Below, piece by piece: positions 1 to 5,264 of a DNA stretch of 5,929 nucleotides (position 1 is its first letter; the number at the start of each line of letters is the position of its first letter). Source of the stretch: Alphaproteobacteria bacterium (GTDB lineage: Bacteria; Pseudomonadota; Alphaproteobacteria; Paracaedibacterales; CAIULA01); contig JAIEMR010000023.1 of assembly GCA_019751935.1 (NCBI GenBank), positions 1 through 5,929 of the forward strand. Direction: 5' to 3'. The notes beneath the pieces were generated by a model. That model did no database searches. It was not told the DNA's origin and worked only from the letters and a program-made list of their open reading frames with translations. A program made the position numbers and the translations under genes.

Positions 1-715
1 TAAGAGCAAGATTCGTGAAGTTTAAAAGACTTCCTACACTGATAGCTAAATGCATCATAAGTTGATGGACGTTTAGTGGATTTTCTACAGTATCAAGGGT
101 AAGGATATCCCGTTCAATTAAAGTTTTAACATAAGATGCATACCATGCTTCTCGCCTTGAAGATTGTTCTCTTTTAAAAGCTTCAGGATATCCCCCTTTT
201 GTTATCATTTGCTCCACTTGGTCTAATGAGGGGGCTACAGAGGATCGAGAAAAGACATCACTTGTCTCTCGCTTAAATAAATTATCAATCCAATTTGTTT
301 GATGTCCCATAATTTCTGCAAGGGACAGGGGATATAAGTTAATGTATTCAACGCGTCCTGCTAAAGAATCTGGTAACTGAGCCCAATTCAATAAGTTGGC
401 TGACCCCGTTAGAAGAAACATTCCTGGCTGTCTATTTTGATCTACTGCTTTTTTTATAGATAAAAAGAGCTCTGGTGCATGTTGGATTTCATCGAGAATA
501 ATAGGCCATGGATTCTTAAGGGCCTGCTGAATAAAGCCTTCTGGGTCTGCTTTAGCAGAATGCAATGTAGCCCAATCATCGAATGTAAAAGTGGATTTAG
601 AGAAGCTTGAAACAAGGGTGCTTTTCCCTGTTTGACGAGCCCCTGTAACTATTGTTATAGGCGTGTCTTTCAAAGATTCTCGAATAGCTTCTTGACAAAA
701 ACGCGGATAACTCAT
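1..715 (-). CDS. AAA+ ATPase, AAA_14/DUF4143 family (3' end missing)
   Basis: This reading frame is open from the ATG at 713-715 to the window edge, giving 238 codons, and lacks the C-terminal part of a family that usually has about 380-420 residues. The N-terminus carries a P-loop, GARQTGKST at residues 25-33, followed by a Walker B PIILDEIQ at 71-78, a sensor-1 type LTGSAN at 102-107, and the family's LAGR-(V/x)-x-x-x-x-L-x-P-L-S pattern at 118-131. All ATPase motifs look intact. The DUF4143 domain that normally follows is only begun here. The family is widespread and frequent on mobile DNA, but its cellular role is not established, so none is assigned. The start has no clear Shine-Dalgarno; a TTG at 722-724 is an alternative, and an in-frame stop at 740-742 bounds the gene upstream. 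It is divergent from the CBASS operon with about 130 bases between starts. Partnership with CBASS is not supported by known CBASS composition. Confidence 0.9.
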   Translation of the reverse strand, partial: MSYPRFCQEAIRESLKDTPITIVTGARQTGKSTLVSSFSKSTFTFDDWATLHSAKADPEGFIQQALKNPWPIILDEIQHAPELFLSIKKAVDQNRQPGMFLLTGSANLLNWAQLPDSLAGRVEYINLYPLSLAEIMGHQTNWIDNLFKRETSDVFSRSSVAPSLDQVEQMITKGGYPEAFKREQSSRREAWYASYVKTLIERDILTLDTVENPLNVHQLMMHLAISVGSLLNFTNLAL

Positions 716-720
716 ATTAT
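692..720 (+). promoter_or_regulatory. Sigma-70-like promoter for the CBASS operon
   Basis: TTGACA at 692-697, a 17-base spacer and TATTAT at 715-720 make a near-consensus sigma-70 promoter reading toward the CD-NTase gene. Transcription would begin near 727, leaving a leader of roughly 115 bases before the GTG at 844. It lies inside the first codons of the divergent ATPase gene, so the two transcription units overlap at their 5' ends. No operator or regulator gene is evident. Confidence 0.6.
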
Positions 721-754
721 GCAAATCGTAAAATATAATTCATGATTTACATAA

Positions 755-783
755 ATGATAAACCATGGATAAAAAAATAGCAA
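755..783 (-). promoter_or_regulatory. Candidate promoter for the DUF4143-type ATPase
   Basis: On the minus strand TTGCTA (778-783) and TATCAT (755-760) are 17 bases apart, matching 4 of 6 and 5 of 6 consensus positions. Transcription would start near 748 and run into the ATPase ATG at 715. It interleaves with the opposing operon promoter at 692-720, so the two could interfere. Weak by itself in AT-rich DNA. Confidence 0.4.
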
Positions 784-830
784 TGGGTTTTAAGAAAACA
801 GGCTACTTTGCTATGTCTGTTGATATACAT

Positions 831-835
831 GAGGA
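831..835 (+). promoter_or_regulatory. Shine-Dalgarno GAGGA deciding the CD-NTase start
   Basis: GAGGA lies 8 bases before the GTG at 844. The two earlier in-frame starts, TTG at 808 and ATG at 829, have no Shine-Dalgarno, and this site overlaps the ATG at 829. The next ATG, at 862, also lacks a good site. This is the main reason for starting the gene at 844. Confidence 0.55.
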
Positions 836-843
836 ACTTTAAA

Positions 844-1767
844 GTGAGAACATTACCTTCAATGTCACAACGATCCAGACTTGAAAACATGTGCAGAAAA
901 TATGCTGAACCAGTTGGAGAGAGTGAAATTTCACGCTGTACACGAGCAGAAAGAATGGTTTCAAATGCTATTAAACAATCATCTGTATTTGATGTTGACC
1001 AGTTGGCCCAGATTTCTATCTTTGCGCAGGGATCATATAAAAATGGTACTAACGTTCCTCAAGATAGTGATGTTGACATCGCTATTTGTTACAAAGGTTC
1101 GTTTTTTTATTATCCCACTCAAGTCGTGTCACTTTCTAGCTCTATATCGTATATTTCACCAGCACCTTATAGGTATGAGGCTTTCAGAAATGATATTATT
1201 CGTTCATTATATTCAGTATTTGGAAAAGGATTGTATGTAGGAAACAAATCTCTCAAAATATCAGGTAATTTAGGGAGAGTTAATGCGGATATAGTACCAT
1301 GTTTTGAGTTTAAACATTTTTCTCCCTATGGCTCACCTTTGATAGGAACAGGATTTATTGCAAGTGATGGAGCTATCATTGAAAATTGGCCTCATCAACA
1401 TTATTACTTTGGGGTCAAAAAAAATAAGGCAACAAATTTCCGTTTCAAGAAAGTTGTTCGCATTCTTAAGTCTCTAAGAAAAAACATTGAATATGCTGGA
1501 TATTTTCCAGTTTCCAAAACCGCTTCGTTTCTGGTTGAGTCCTTAGCCTGGAATGCTCCTGATATATGTTTCAGGGATATATCTTTGTTTGATAATTGTA
1601 ACTCAGTTCTGCACACGTTATTTGAAATGCTGCAAGATAATGAGAAAATTGATAAAATGACTGAAGTTAACGGAATGAAGCTTCTTTTTTCTCCAGAGCA
1701 ACCATGGTCTATCCAGGACGCTTGTTCATTTGTGTACTGTTCTGGTAAGGAGTTGGAATTATGGTAA
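844..1767 (+). CDS. CBASS CD-NTase (cyclic oligonucleotide synthase)
   Basis: This is a 307-residue nucleotidyltransferase of the CD-NTase (SMODS) superfamily, the cytosolic sensor-enzyme of CBASS that makes a cyclic oligonucleotide second messenger from NTPs on phage infection. The signature GSYKNGTNVPQDSDVDI spans residues 63-79. G63-S64 bind phosphate, D76 and D78 are metal ligands, and D149 in NADIVPC supplies the third carboxylate, so the active site appears complete. The C-terminal helical part contains the family-like NWPHQHYYFGVKKN (181-194) and FKKVVRILKSLR (201-212). The N-terminal EPVGESEISRCTRAERM also fits bacterial CD-NTases. The GTG at 844 is chosen because of its Shine-Dalgarno; ATG 829 or TTG 808 would add 5 or 12 residues. 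Its stop overlaps the effector's start by 7 bases, indicating translational coupling. The clade (CdnB, CdnE or other) and the nucleotide product cannot be told by eye. Confidence 0.93.
   Translation: MRTLPSMSQRSRLENMCRKYAEPVGESEISRCTRAERMVSNAIKQSSVFDVDQLAQISIFAQGSYKNGTNVPQDSDVDIAICYKGSFFYYPTQVVSLSSSISYISPAPYRYEAFRNDIIRSLYSVFGKGLYVGNKSLKISGNLGRVNADIVPCFEFKHFSPYGSPLIGTGFIASDGAIIENWPHQHYYFGVKKNKATNFRFKKVVRILKSLRKNIEYAGYFPVSKTASFLVESLAWNAPDICFRDISLFDNCNSVLHTLFEMLQDNEKIDKMTEVNGMKLLFSPEQPWSIQDACSFVYCSGKELELW
1747..1752 (+). promoter_or_regulatory. Strong Shine-Dalgarno for the effector, inside the CD-NTase gene
   Basis: AAGGAG, a full-strength Shine-Dalgarno, ends 8 bases before the ATG at 1761 and lies within the last codons of the CD-NTase. 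With the 7-base gene overlap it implies tightly coupled, efficient translation of effector and synthase from one transcript. Confidence 0.8.
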
Positions 1768-2411
1768 CAGGAATTTATAATAACAAAGGTAAGTATTTAA
1801 CTTACCTAACTGTAGGTATTGCTTGTTTGCTTTTTTGTTGTGTATCAACAGATACTCCCGTTGAGTTCATTAAAAAAATCATTAGCTATACCGTTACTAT
1901 AACGTCTGCATCGGTATATTTTTTTAATAGATGGATCTGGAAATGGATGCCAGAAGTTTGGACAGGAATACCAAATTTAAATGGTACTTGGAAAGGTAAA
2001 CTGGAGTATAGATGGGCCATCAATCCAGACAAAAGTAATGAAATTAAAGAAGGCAGTGTTGAGCCAGTCTTTTTGGTAATCAAACAAACTTTTTTGTCTA
2101 TAAAGATTCTGATTTTTACAGGTGAATCACGTTCTCTTTCATCAAATGCCAGTATAAGCCTTGATGAAACTGGTGCTTGGAAACTTTCTTATCTCTATGA
2201 TAATACACCTGACTTAGCAATTAGAGAAAGAAGTCAACGTCACCGCGGAGCAGCGGAACTTATGGTTAATAAGGGAAATTATAAGTACCATCTTCAAGGT
2301 GATTATTGGACGGATCGATGGTCTCAAGGTAAGATGAAATTCTTCGAGTATAAACACAGACATGCTATAGATTATTATTCTTCATTGGAAATCTATAAAG
2401 AAAGCCAATGA
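1761..2411 (+). CDS. Cap15-like CBASS effector: two TM helices plus beta-barrel
   Basis: This 216-residue protein has two hydrophobic segments near the N-terminus (about 11-29 and 36-56), followed by a beta-rich domain from about residue 65 to the end. The domain opens with WTGIPNLNGTWKG (67-79) and continues with HRGAAEL (161-167) and a late GDYWTDRWSQGKMKF stretch (180-194). This layout and the I-P-x-L-x-G-x-W-x-G entry match the S-2TMbeta family, whose characterised member is Cap15. In Cap15 the barrel binds the cyclic nucleotide, which triggers oligomerisation of the TM helices in the inner membrane and cell death. The immediate upstream CD-NTase, overlapping it by 7 bases, strongly supports this. 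No Cap2/Cap3 (E1/E2, JAB) or HORMA/TRIP13 genes are adjacent, so this is a minimal type I operon. The assignment rests on motif pattern, topology and context; ligand identity is unknown. Confidence 0.88.
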   Translation: MVTGIYNNKGKYLTYLTVGIACLLFCCVSTDTPVEFIKKIISYTVTITSASVYFFNRWIWKWMPEVWTGIPNLNGTWKGKLEYRWAINPDKSNEIKEGSVEPVFLVIKQTFLSIKILIFTGESRSLSSNASISLDETGAWKLSYLYDNTPDLAIRERSQRHRGAAELMVNKGNYKYHLQGDYWTDRWSQGKMKFFEYKHRHAIDYYSSLEIYKESQ

Positions 2412-2433
2412 AATAACATCTCTACTACTTAAA

Positions 2434-2451
2434 AAAAGAGACATCTCTTTT
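2434..2451 (+). terminator. AT-rich hairpin after the CBASS operon
   Basis: A 7-bp stem, AAAAGAG (2434-2440) with CTCTTTT (2445-2451), closes an ACAT loop 23 bases after the effector stop. It is preceded by A's and its 3' arm ends in T's, so it could act in either direction. The low GC content of the stem makes it a weak terminator candidate. Confidence 0.45.
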
Positions 2452-2452
2452 C

Positions 2453-2531
2453 TTGAGTTGATCTTGATTTTACAGGGCTGGCAAACATATTAACTCTTTA
2501 AGAAATCAAGACTGTGTCAGAAGCAACTCAA
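2453..2531. repeat. Nested inverted repeats of unknown role in the post-operon spacer
   Basis: An outer pair TTGAGTTG (2453-2460) / CAACTCAA (2524-2531) encloses an inner pair TCTTGATTT (2462-2470) / AAATCAAGA (2503-2511), with all pairings perfect. The arms are separated by 1 base on the left and 12 on the right, and the central loop is 32 bases. It could be a folded 3' UTR, a small RNA or a worn remnant of an insertion element. Nothing visible distinguishes these. The rest of the 2412-2729 spacer holds no convincing gene. Confidence 0.4.
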
Positions 2532-2624
2532 TTTACTTAGAAAAGAATTGGAGATGCAAAATTATAAAACAGTTTTCGTTATTAGTTTAGTTAGGGTAGG
2601 CTTTTATCAAACAAACCGTTACTT

Positions 2625-2668
2625 CACCTTTCAAAATGCACTAAAAAGGCCGCACCTCAAAATACACT
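2625..2668. repeat. Imperfect direct repeat, possible relic of an IS end
   Basis: CACCTTTCAAAATGCACT at 2625-2642 recurs as CACCTCAAAATACACT at 2653-2668, differing by two missing T's and one G/A change. Closely spaced direct repeats like this occur in transposase-binding ends of some IS families, but no transposase reading frame is seen. The IS interpretation is inference only. A 14-bp perfect palindrome centred on AAGGCCTT (2680-2693) follows. Confidence 0.3.
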
Positions 2669-2729
2669 GCTTTTCCTAAAATAAGGCCTTATTATTTCTG
2701 CATAATTCCAAATTAAAGGGTAATTTTGG

Positions 2730-2927
2730 ATGGCACCGAGATTACATCGCTCTGAGTTAAGCAGTTTATTAAAATGGTTGAACAAACCAAATAAAAAACC
2801 TTTGGTTATTCGCAGAGCTAGACAAGTAAGAATGTCTACCCTTGTTCGTCAAGTAGTTGATATTAGTGGACGATTTTGTTTGAAATTAAACTTGGATTAT
2901 TACAGGGACACCCTAGAGGCTAATTGA
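2730..2927 (+). pseudogene. Remnant N-terminus of a second DUF4143-type ATPase with ruined P-loop
   Basis: A 65-codon frame preceded by a good Shine-Dalgarno (AAAGGG at 2715-2720, 9 bases before the ATG) reads like the start of another AAA_14/DUF4143 ATPase. It has a helical RSELSSLLKWLNKP lead, then KPLVIRRARQVRMSTLVRQV where functional members typically have a G-A-R-Q-V-G-K-S-T P-loop. The first Gly has become Arg and the essential Gly-Lys has become Arg-Met, so nucleotide binding should be lost. The frame stops 22 bases before the end of the convergent integrase gene, so no room remains for Walker B or DUF4143. It is distinct in sequence from the ATPase at the left end of the window. I read it as a truncated, decaying gene. 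A small functional protein is possible but unsupported. Confidence 0.65.
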
Positions 2928-2949
2928 TTTAAAACTGCTCTCTTGACTT

Positions 2950-4104
2950 TCATTTCCCAAAACTCATCATCGCACTTGTGGCTTTTTCAACAGATGCTCT
3001 TACAGGGTCAATATTGAGTCGCGCGTAAATGGCTGTTGCTTGTTGGGTTTTATGGCCTAAAGATTTACCAATGACATAACTGTTTGCGCCTGTTGCTGCT
3101 TGCCAACTGCCCAAAGTTCTACGCAAATCATGAAGGCGTAAATCTTGTAACTCAGCCTTCTTTAAAATTCGTTTCCAAGCGGACTTAGGTTCTTCCAAAT
3201 GACCTGATTTACTAGTAGCGCTTCGAAACACCCATTCATTTTCTTTAAGTTTGAAGCGTTCTTGTAATAGGTTAATTGCTTCAGGAGATAAAGGTACAAG
3301 GTGCGATGACCCATTTTTGGTTTCAGGAATTCTCCATGTGGCTTGATTAAAATTGATATCTTGCCATCGCATAGACAATAAATTACCTTTGCGAGCACCA
3401 GTTAAAATCCCAAGCATGAAGAAATCTGCCAAAGTTCTATTATTCTCTTCTTCTAAAGCTTTAAAAAATCTGGGCAACTCATCGCCAGCTAGGAATCGTT
3501 CACGGCTAATTTCTTTAAATTTCTTAACACCCTGCGCTGGATTAATACCTTCCCATCCCCAATCGATAGCCTTATTAAACATAACTCCTAATAAGGAAAG
3601 CATTCGATTGGCAGCATAAGTACCATGTTCTTTGCCTACCTTTGCGTGCAGAGCTTCTATATTGGATCTTTTAATACTGGAAATTTTCTTTTTATCCCAA
3701 GAAGATAAATAAAGCCTATATTGATCTTCATCGTTTTCCCATGATTTTTTGTGAAGTTTTGCGTGCCTTTCCAAATAACTATTAAATAGCTCTTTAAATG
3801 TTAATTCGGATCTTAGTTTATTCTTTTCATGGTTGGGGTTTTTTCCTTGTGCAATTTGTGAGTTAATTTCAAATGCTTTAGCTCTTGCATTCTCAATAGA
3901 AAGATCAGGATATCTGCCAAGAGTAATACGTTCTGGTTTGCCGCTAACCTTACGATAAACAATAAAGGTAATGCTACCTTTGTCAGTTAAAGAAACTCCA
4001 AGCCCTCGAACTTTGGTATCATAGTAATAAGTTCGTTTTCCATTTGATGGCAAATGTAAAGTTTCCAAAACTTTTTTGGTGAGATTAAGTTTATTCATTT
4101 GCAT
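2950..4104 (-). CDS. Tyrosine recombinase / island integrase (DUF4102, P4-like)
   Basis: This complete 384-residue site-specific integrase has an N-terminal DUF4102 arm-binding domain (about 8-95, with the motif RGLGVSLT and ITLGRYPDLSIENARAKA), a SAM-like core-binding domain (about 100-185) and a catalytic domain (about 205-370). The catalytic set is all present: R238 in TGARKGNLLSMRW, K263 in TKNG, H325 and R328 in LHDLRR, H351 in LGHK and nucleophile Y360 in IYARL. This type catalyses recombination between an element's attP and a tRNA 3' end. The adjacent tRNA-Lys fragment (4246-4292) is the matching footprint. The start is the ATG at 4102-4104; a second ATG two codons later (4096-4098) is equally possible, and neither has a strong Shine-Dalgarno. 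Being intact, it may still be able to excise or mobilise the island if an excisionase exists elsewhere. Confidence 0.96.
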   Translation of the reverse strand: MQMNKLNLTKKVLETLHLPSNGKRTYYYDTKVRGLGVSLTDKGSITFIVYRKVSGKPERITLGRYPDLSIENARAKAFEINSQIAQGKNPNHEKNKLRSELTFKELFNSYLERHAKLHKKSWENDEDQYRLYLSSWDKKKISSIKRSNIEALHAKVGKEHGTYAANRMLSLLGVMFNKAIDWGWEGINPAQGVKKFKEISRERFLAGDELPRFFKALEEENNRTLADFFMLGILTGARKGNLLSMRWQDINFNQATWRIPETKNGSSHLVPLSPEAINLLQERFKLKENEWVFRSATSKSGHLEEPKSAWKRILKKAELQDLRLHDLRRTLGSWQAATGANSYVIGKSLGHKTQQATAIYARLNIDPVRASVEKATSAMMSFGK

Positions 4105-4105
4105 T

Positions 4106-4127
4106 CTGGTGCTACCCTGGTGCTACC
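4106..4127. repeat. Perfect tandem 11-bp repeat in the integrase leader
   Basis: CTGGTGCTACC occurs twice, back to back, ending one base before the integrase ATG. On the gene strand it reads GGTAGCACCAG twice. The placement between promoter and start codon suggests integrase arm-type binding sites or an autoregulatory operator, as in many tRNA-targeting integrases. Seen directly; the role is inferred. Confidence 0.6.
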
Positions 4128-4150
4128 TTTTTAATAAAAAACGATGGATT

Positions 4151-4169
4151 TTGATTAATATTGATTAAT
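4151..4169. repeat. Short tandem repeat TTGATTAAT near the att site
   Basis: TTGATTAAT occurs at 4151-4159 and again at 4161-4169, one helical turn apart. It lies between the integrase and the tRNA-Lys fragment, where accessory protein or recombinase arm sites are expected, and overlaps the integrase promoter -10. AT-rich composition makes chance recurrence possible. Confidence 0.35.
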
Positions 4170-4195
4170 GTAACAATATCATATAAGCTAGTCAA
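4167..4195 (-). promoter_or_regulatory. Integrase promoter
   Basis: On the minus strand TTGACT (4190-4195), a 17-base spacer and TACATT (4167-4172) fit sigma-70 at 5 of 6 and 4 of 6 positions. Transcription would start near 4160 and pass through the tandem 11-bp repeat before the ATG at 4104, so a protein bound there could block elongation or initiation. Confidence 0.5.
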
Positions 4196-4245
4196 TATAA
4201 AGGTTTATAGATGTTTATTAAAGTTGGTAAAACCGTTGGTCTGGA

Positions 4246-4292
4246 GACTTTTAATCAGGGGGTCGAAGGTTCGAATCCTTCAGGGCCCACCA
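4246..4292 (+). other. attR: tRNA-Lys(UUU) 3' fragment left by integration
   Basis: This is the 3' half of a tRNA-Lys gene. It has anticodon loop CTTTTAA (4248-4254, anticodon TTT at 4250-4252), T stem GAAGG/CCTTC (4265-4269, 4277-4281) with loop TTCGAAT, 3' acceptor strand AGGGCCC (4282-4288), discriminator A and encoded CCA (4290-4292). Upstream there is no 5' acceptor GGGCCCT and no D arm, so it cannot be a working tRNA. Placement directly before an integrase that reads away from it marks it as the attachment-site footprint. An intact tRNA-Lys sharing this core is predicted at the other island end, left of the window. A 9-bp inverted repeat, AAACCGTTG (4230-4238) / CAACGGTTT (4300-4308), brackets the fragment. 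Confidence 0.88.
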
Positions 4293-4332
4293 TGCAAATC
4301 AACGGTTTGCTGGATTTTAGAAAGTCTAGTCT

Positions 4333-5028
4333 ATGTCACGCACCCATCGTCTCTTTGAATTACTGCAGCTTTTACGCCAACACAGGTATCCTGTAAACGG
4401 AACAAAGCTTGCCTCAACGCTTGGCATTAGCGTTCGCACCCTCTATCGCGATATTAAAACCTTACAAGAACAAGGAGCAACGATTGAAGGTGAACCTGGG
4501 CTTGGTTATGTTTTACAGCCCGGGTATATGCTGCCTCCCTTGATGTTTTCCGAAGAAGAAATAGAAGCTTTTGTCTTAGGAATGCGATGGGTTGCCAAAA
4601 GTGATGATACACTCCTTAGCGGTGCCGCCTATAAAGCCCTTGCTAAGGTTGCAGCTGTTCTGCCGCAGAATCTGCGCACCCAATTAGAGGATTCTTCCTT
4701 ATTAGTTGGGCCGTTAGAGGTTATGAAAACAGAAAGAGTGGATTTACCCCTTATTCGTCAAGCAATCAGGGCTCAAGTCAAAACGCATATTACGTATTTT
4801 GACCTTGCAGACGAAACAACGACACGAACAATTTGGCCCTTTGCACTTGCCTTTTTTAATCACGTTCGCATCCTTGTTGCATGGTGTGAAAAACGGCAAG
4901 GCTTTAGACACTTTCGTATCGATAGGCTCATTGCTTTTACTCCAACGAATATACGCTATCCCAAAAACCGCCAAGCTCTCTTAAAAGAATGGCGGCAAGT
5001 TGAGGGGATTCCTTCTCCCGAAGCATAA
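4333..5028 (+). CDS. YafY-type HTH/WYL transcriptional regulator
   Basis: This is a 231-residue DNA-binding regulator. Residues about 4-58 form an HTH_11/DeoR-like winged helix, with recognition helix region ASTLGISVRTLYRDIKTLQEQG and then GEPGLGYVLQPGYMLPPLMFS, typical of YafY-family proteins. A WYL domain occupies about residues 136-206 (ITYFDLADETTTRTIWPFALAFF through FRHFRIDRLIAF). WYL domains are ligand-sensing, and some members bind nucleic acid or nucleotides; the effector here is unknown. The ATG at 4333 is the first possible start because an in-frame TAG precedes it at 4327, but no Shine-Dalgarno is visible. The gene begins 40 bases after the tRNA-Lys 3' end, so before island insertion it probably sat directly downstream of an intact tRNA-Lys. 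Regulation of the following VOC gene is plausible from position but unproven. Confidence 0.9.
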   Translation: MSRTHRLFELLQLLRQHRYPVNGTKLASTLGISVRTLYRDIKTLQEQGATIEGEPGLGYVLQPGYMLPPLMFSEEEIEAFVLGMRWVAKSDDTLLSGAAYKALAKVAAVLPQNLRTQLEDSSLLVGPLEVMKTERVDLPLIRQAIRAQVKTHITYFDLADETTTRTIWPFALAFFNHVRILVAWCEKRQGFRHFRIDRLIAFTPTNIRYPKNRQALLKEWRQVEGIPSPEA

Positions 5029-5103
5029 TGAAGACTACTGACAGAAATTGACATGTCGTTCCCTTAAGATAAACCCGTGAACAATTTTAAACCTATAGCA
5101 GAA

Positions 5104-5229
5104 CTGGCATAAAATTCTTATGCATTTTTCGTCATGGCGAGCGAAGCGTGACCATCCAGAAAACAGCCTCTGGATCACCACGCCCCTGCGGGGCTCGTGA
5201 TGACGGGTGTTGTTATCATTTTATGCTGG
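5104..5229. repeat. Palindromic intergenic repeat, copy 1 (MITE-like)
   Basis: The core at 5130-5205 folds as one long imperfect hairpin: CGTCAT/ATGACG outermost, then CGAGC/GCTCG, GCGTG/CACGC and ATCCAG/CTGGAT (5154-5159 with 5170-5175). An internal GCCCC-TGC-GGGGC hairpin gives an alternative cruciform fold. Outside the core, CTGGCATAAAAT (5104-5115) and ATTTTATGCTGG (5218-5229) act as 12-bp terminal inverted repeats with two mismatches. Copy 2 at 5648-5797 is the same family inverted. No target duplication is evident. Such dispersed palindromes occur in several host-associated alphaproteobacteria. Confidence 0.8.
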
Positions 5230-5264
5230 CCCACTCTCTATATTTTTTTTGAAAGGCTTTTTTT

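Larger units (their letters stand above)
1..4292. mobile_element. Right-hand part of a tRNA-Lys-integrated genomic island
   Basis: The right border is defined by a tRNA-Lys 3' fragment (4246-4292) immediately upstream of a complete tyrosine recombinase (2950-4104). Site-specific integration into a tRNA 3' end leaves an intact tRNA at one end and a 3' fragment at the other. Because the fragment reads left to right, the island must lie to its left and the original chromosome to its right. Cargo seen inside is a DUF4143-type ATPase, a two-gene CBASS operon and a decayed second ATPase. No second copy of the att core is visible in the window, so the left border lies outside. Inferred from architecture; the left part (1-2949) could also contain older, nested insertions. 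Confidence 0.72.

Noticed and set aside
746..775. Alternative operon promoter TTTACA-N18-TAAAAA
   Set aside because: The boxes match 5 of 6 and 4 of 6 at 18-base spacing in AT-rich DNA. The TTGACA-N17-TATTAT site at 692-720 is clearly better.
881..1240. Second coding frame of 119 codons inside the CD-NTase gene
   Set aside because: It is a shifted frame over the catalytic region of a well-supported gene and has no recognisable domain or ribosome site.
844..2411. Type II or III CBASS with ancillary genes
   Set aside because: The effector is followed by non-coding DNA and an ATPase remnant, and the upstream ATPase is DUF4143-type rather than TRIP13-like. No E1/E2, JAB or HORMA gene is visible in the window.
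3353..3619. Plus-strand frame of 88 codons opposite the integrase
   Set aside because: It is antisense to the conserved catalytic and core-binding domains, has no domain and no ribosome site, and is best read as a shadow of the integrase.
4201..4292. Intact, functional tRNA gene next to the integrase
   Set aside because: No 5' acceptor strand complementary to AGGGCCC and no D arm precede the anticodon loop, and the bases before it do not pair as an anticodon stem. Only the 3' half is real.
4161..4396. Short plus-strand frames running across the att site
   Set aside because: They translate tRNA and leader DNA and run into the WYL gene in other frames; the tRNA fragment explains the sequence.
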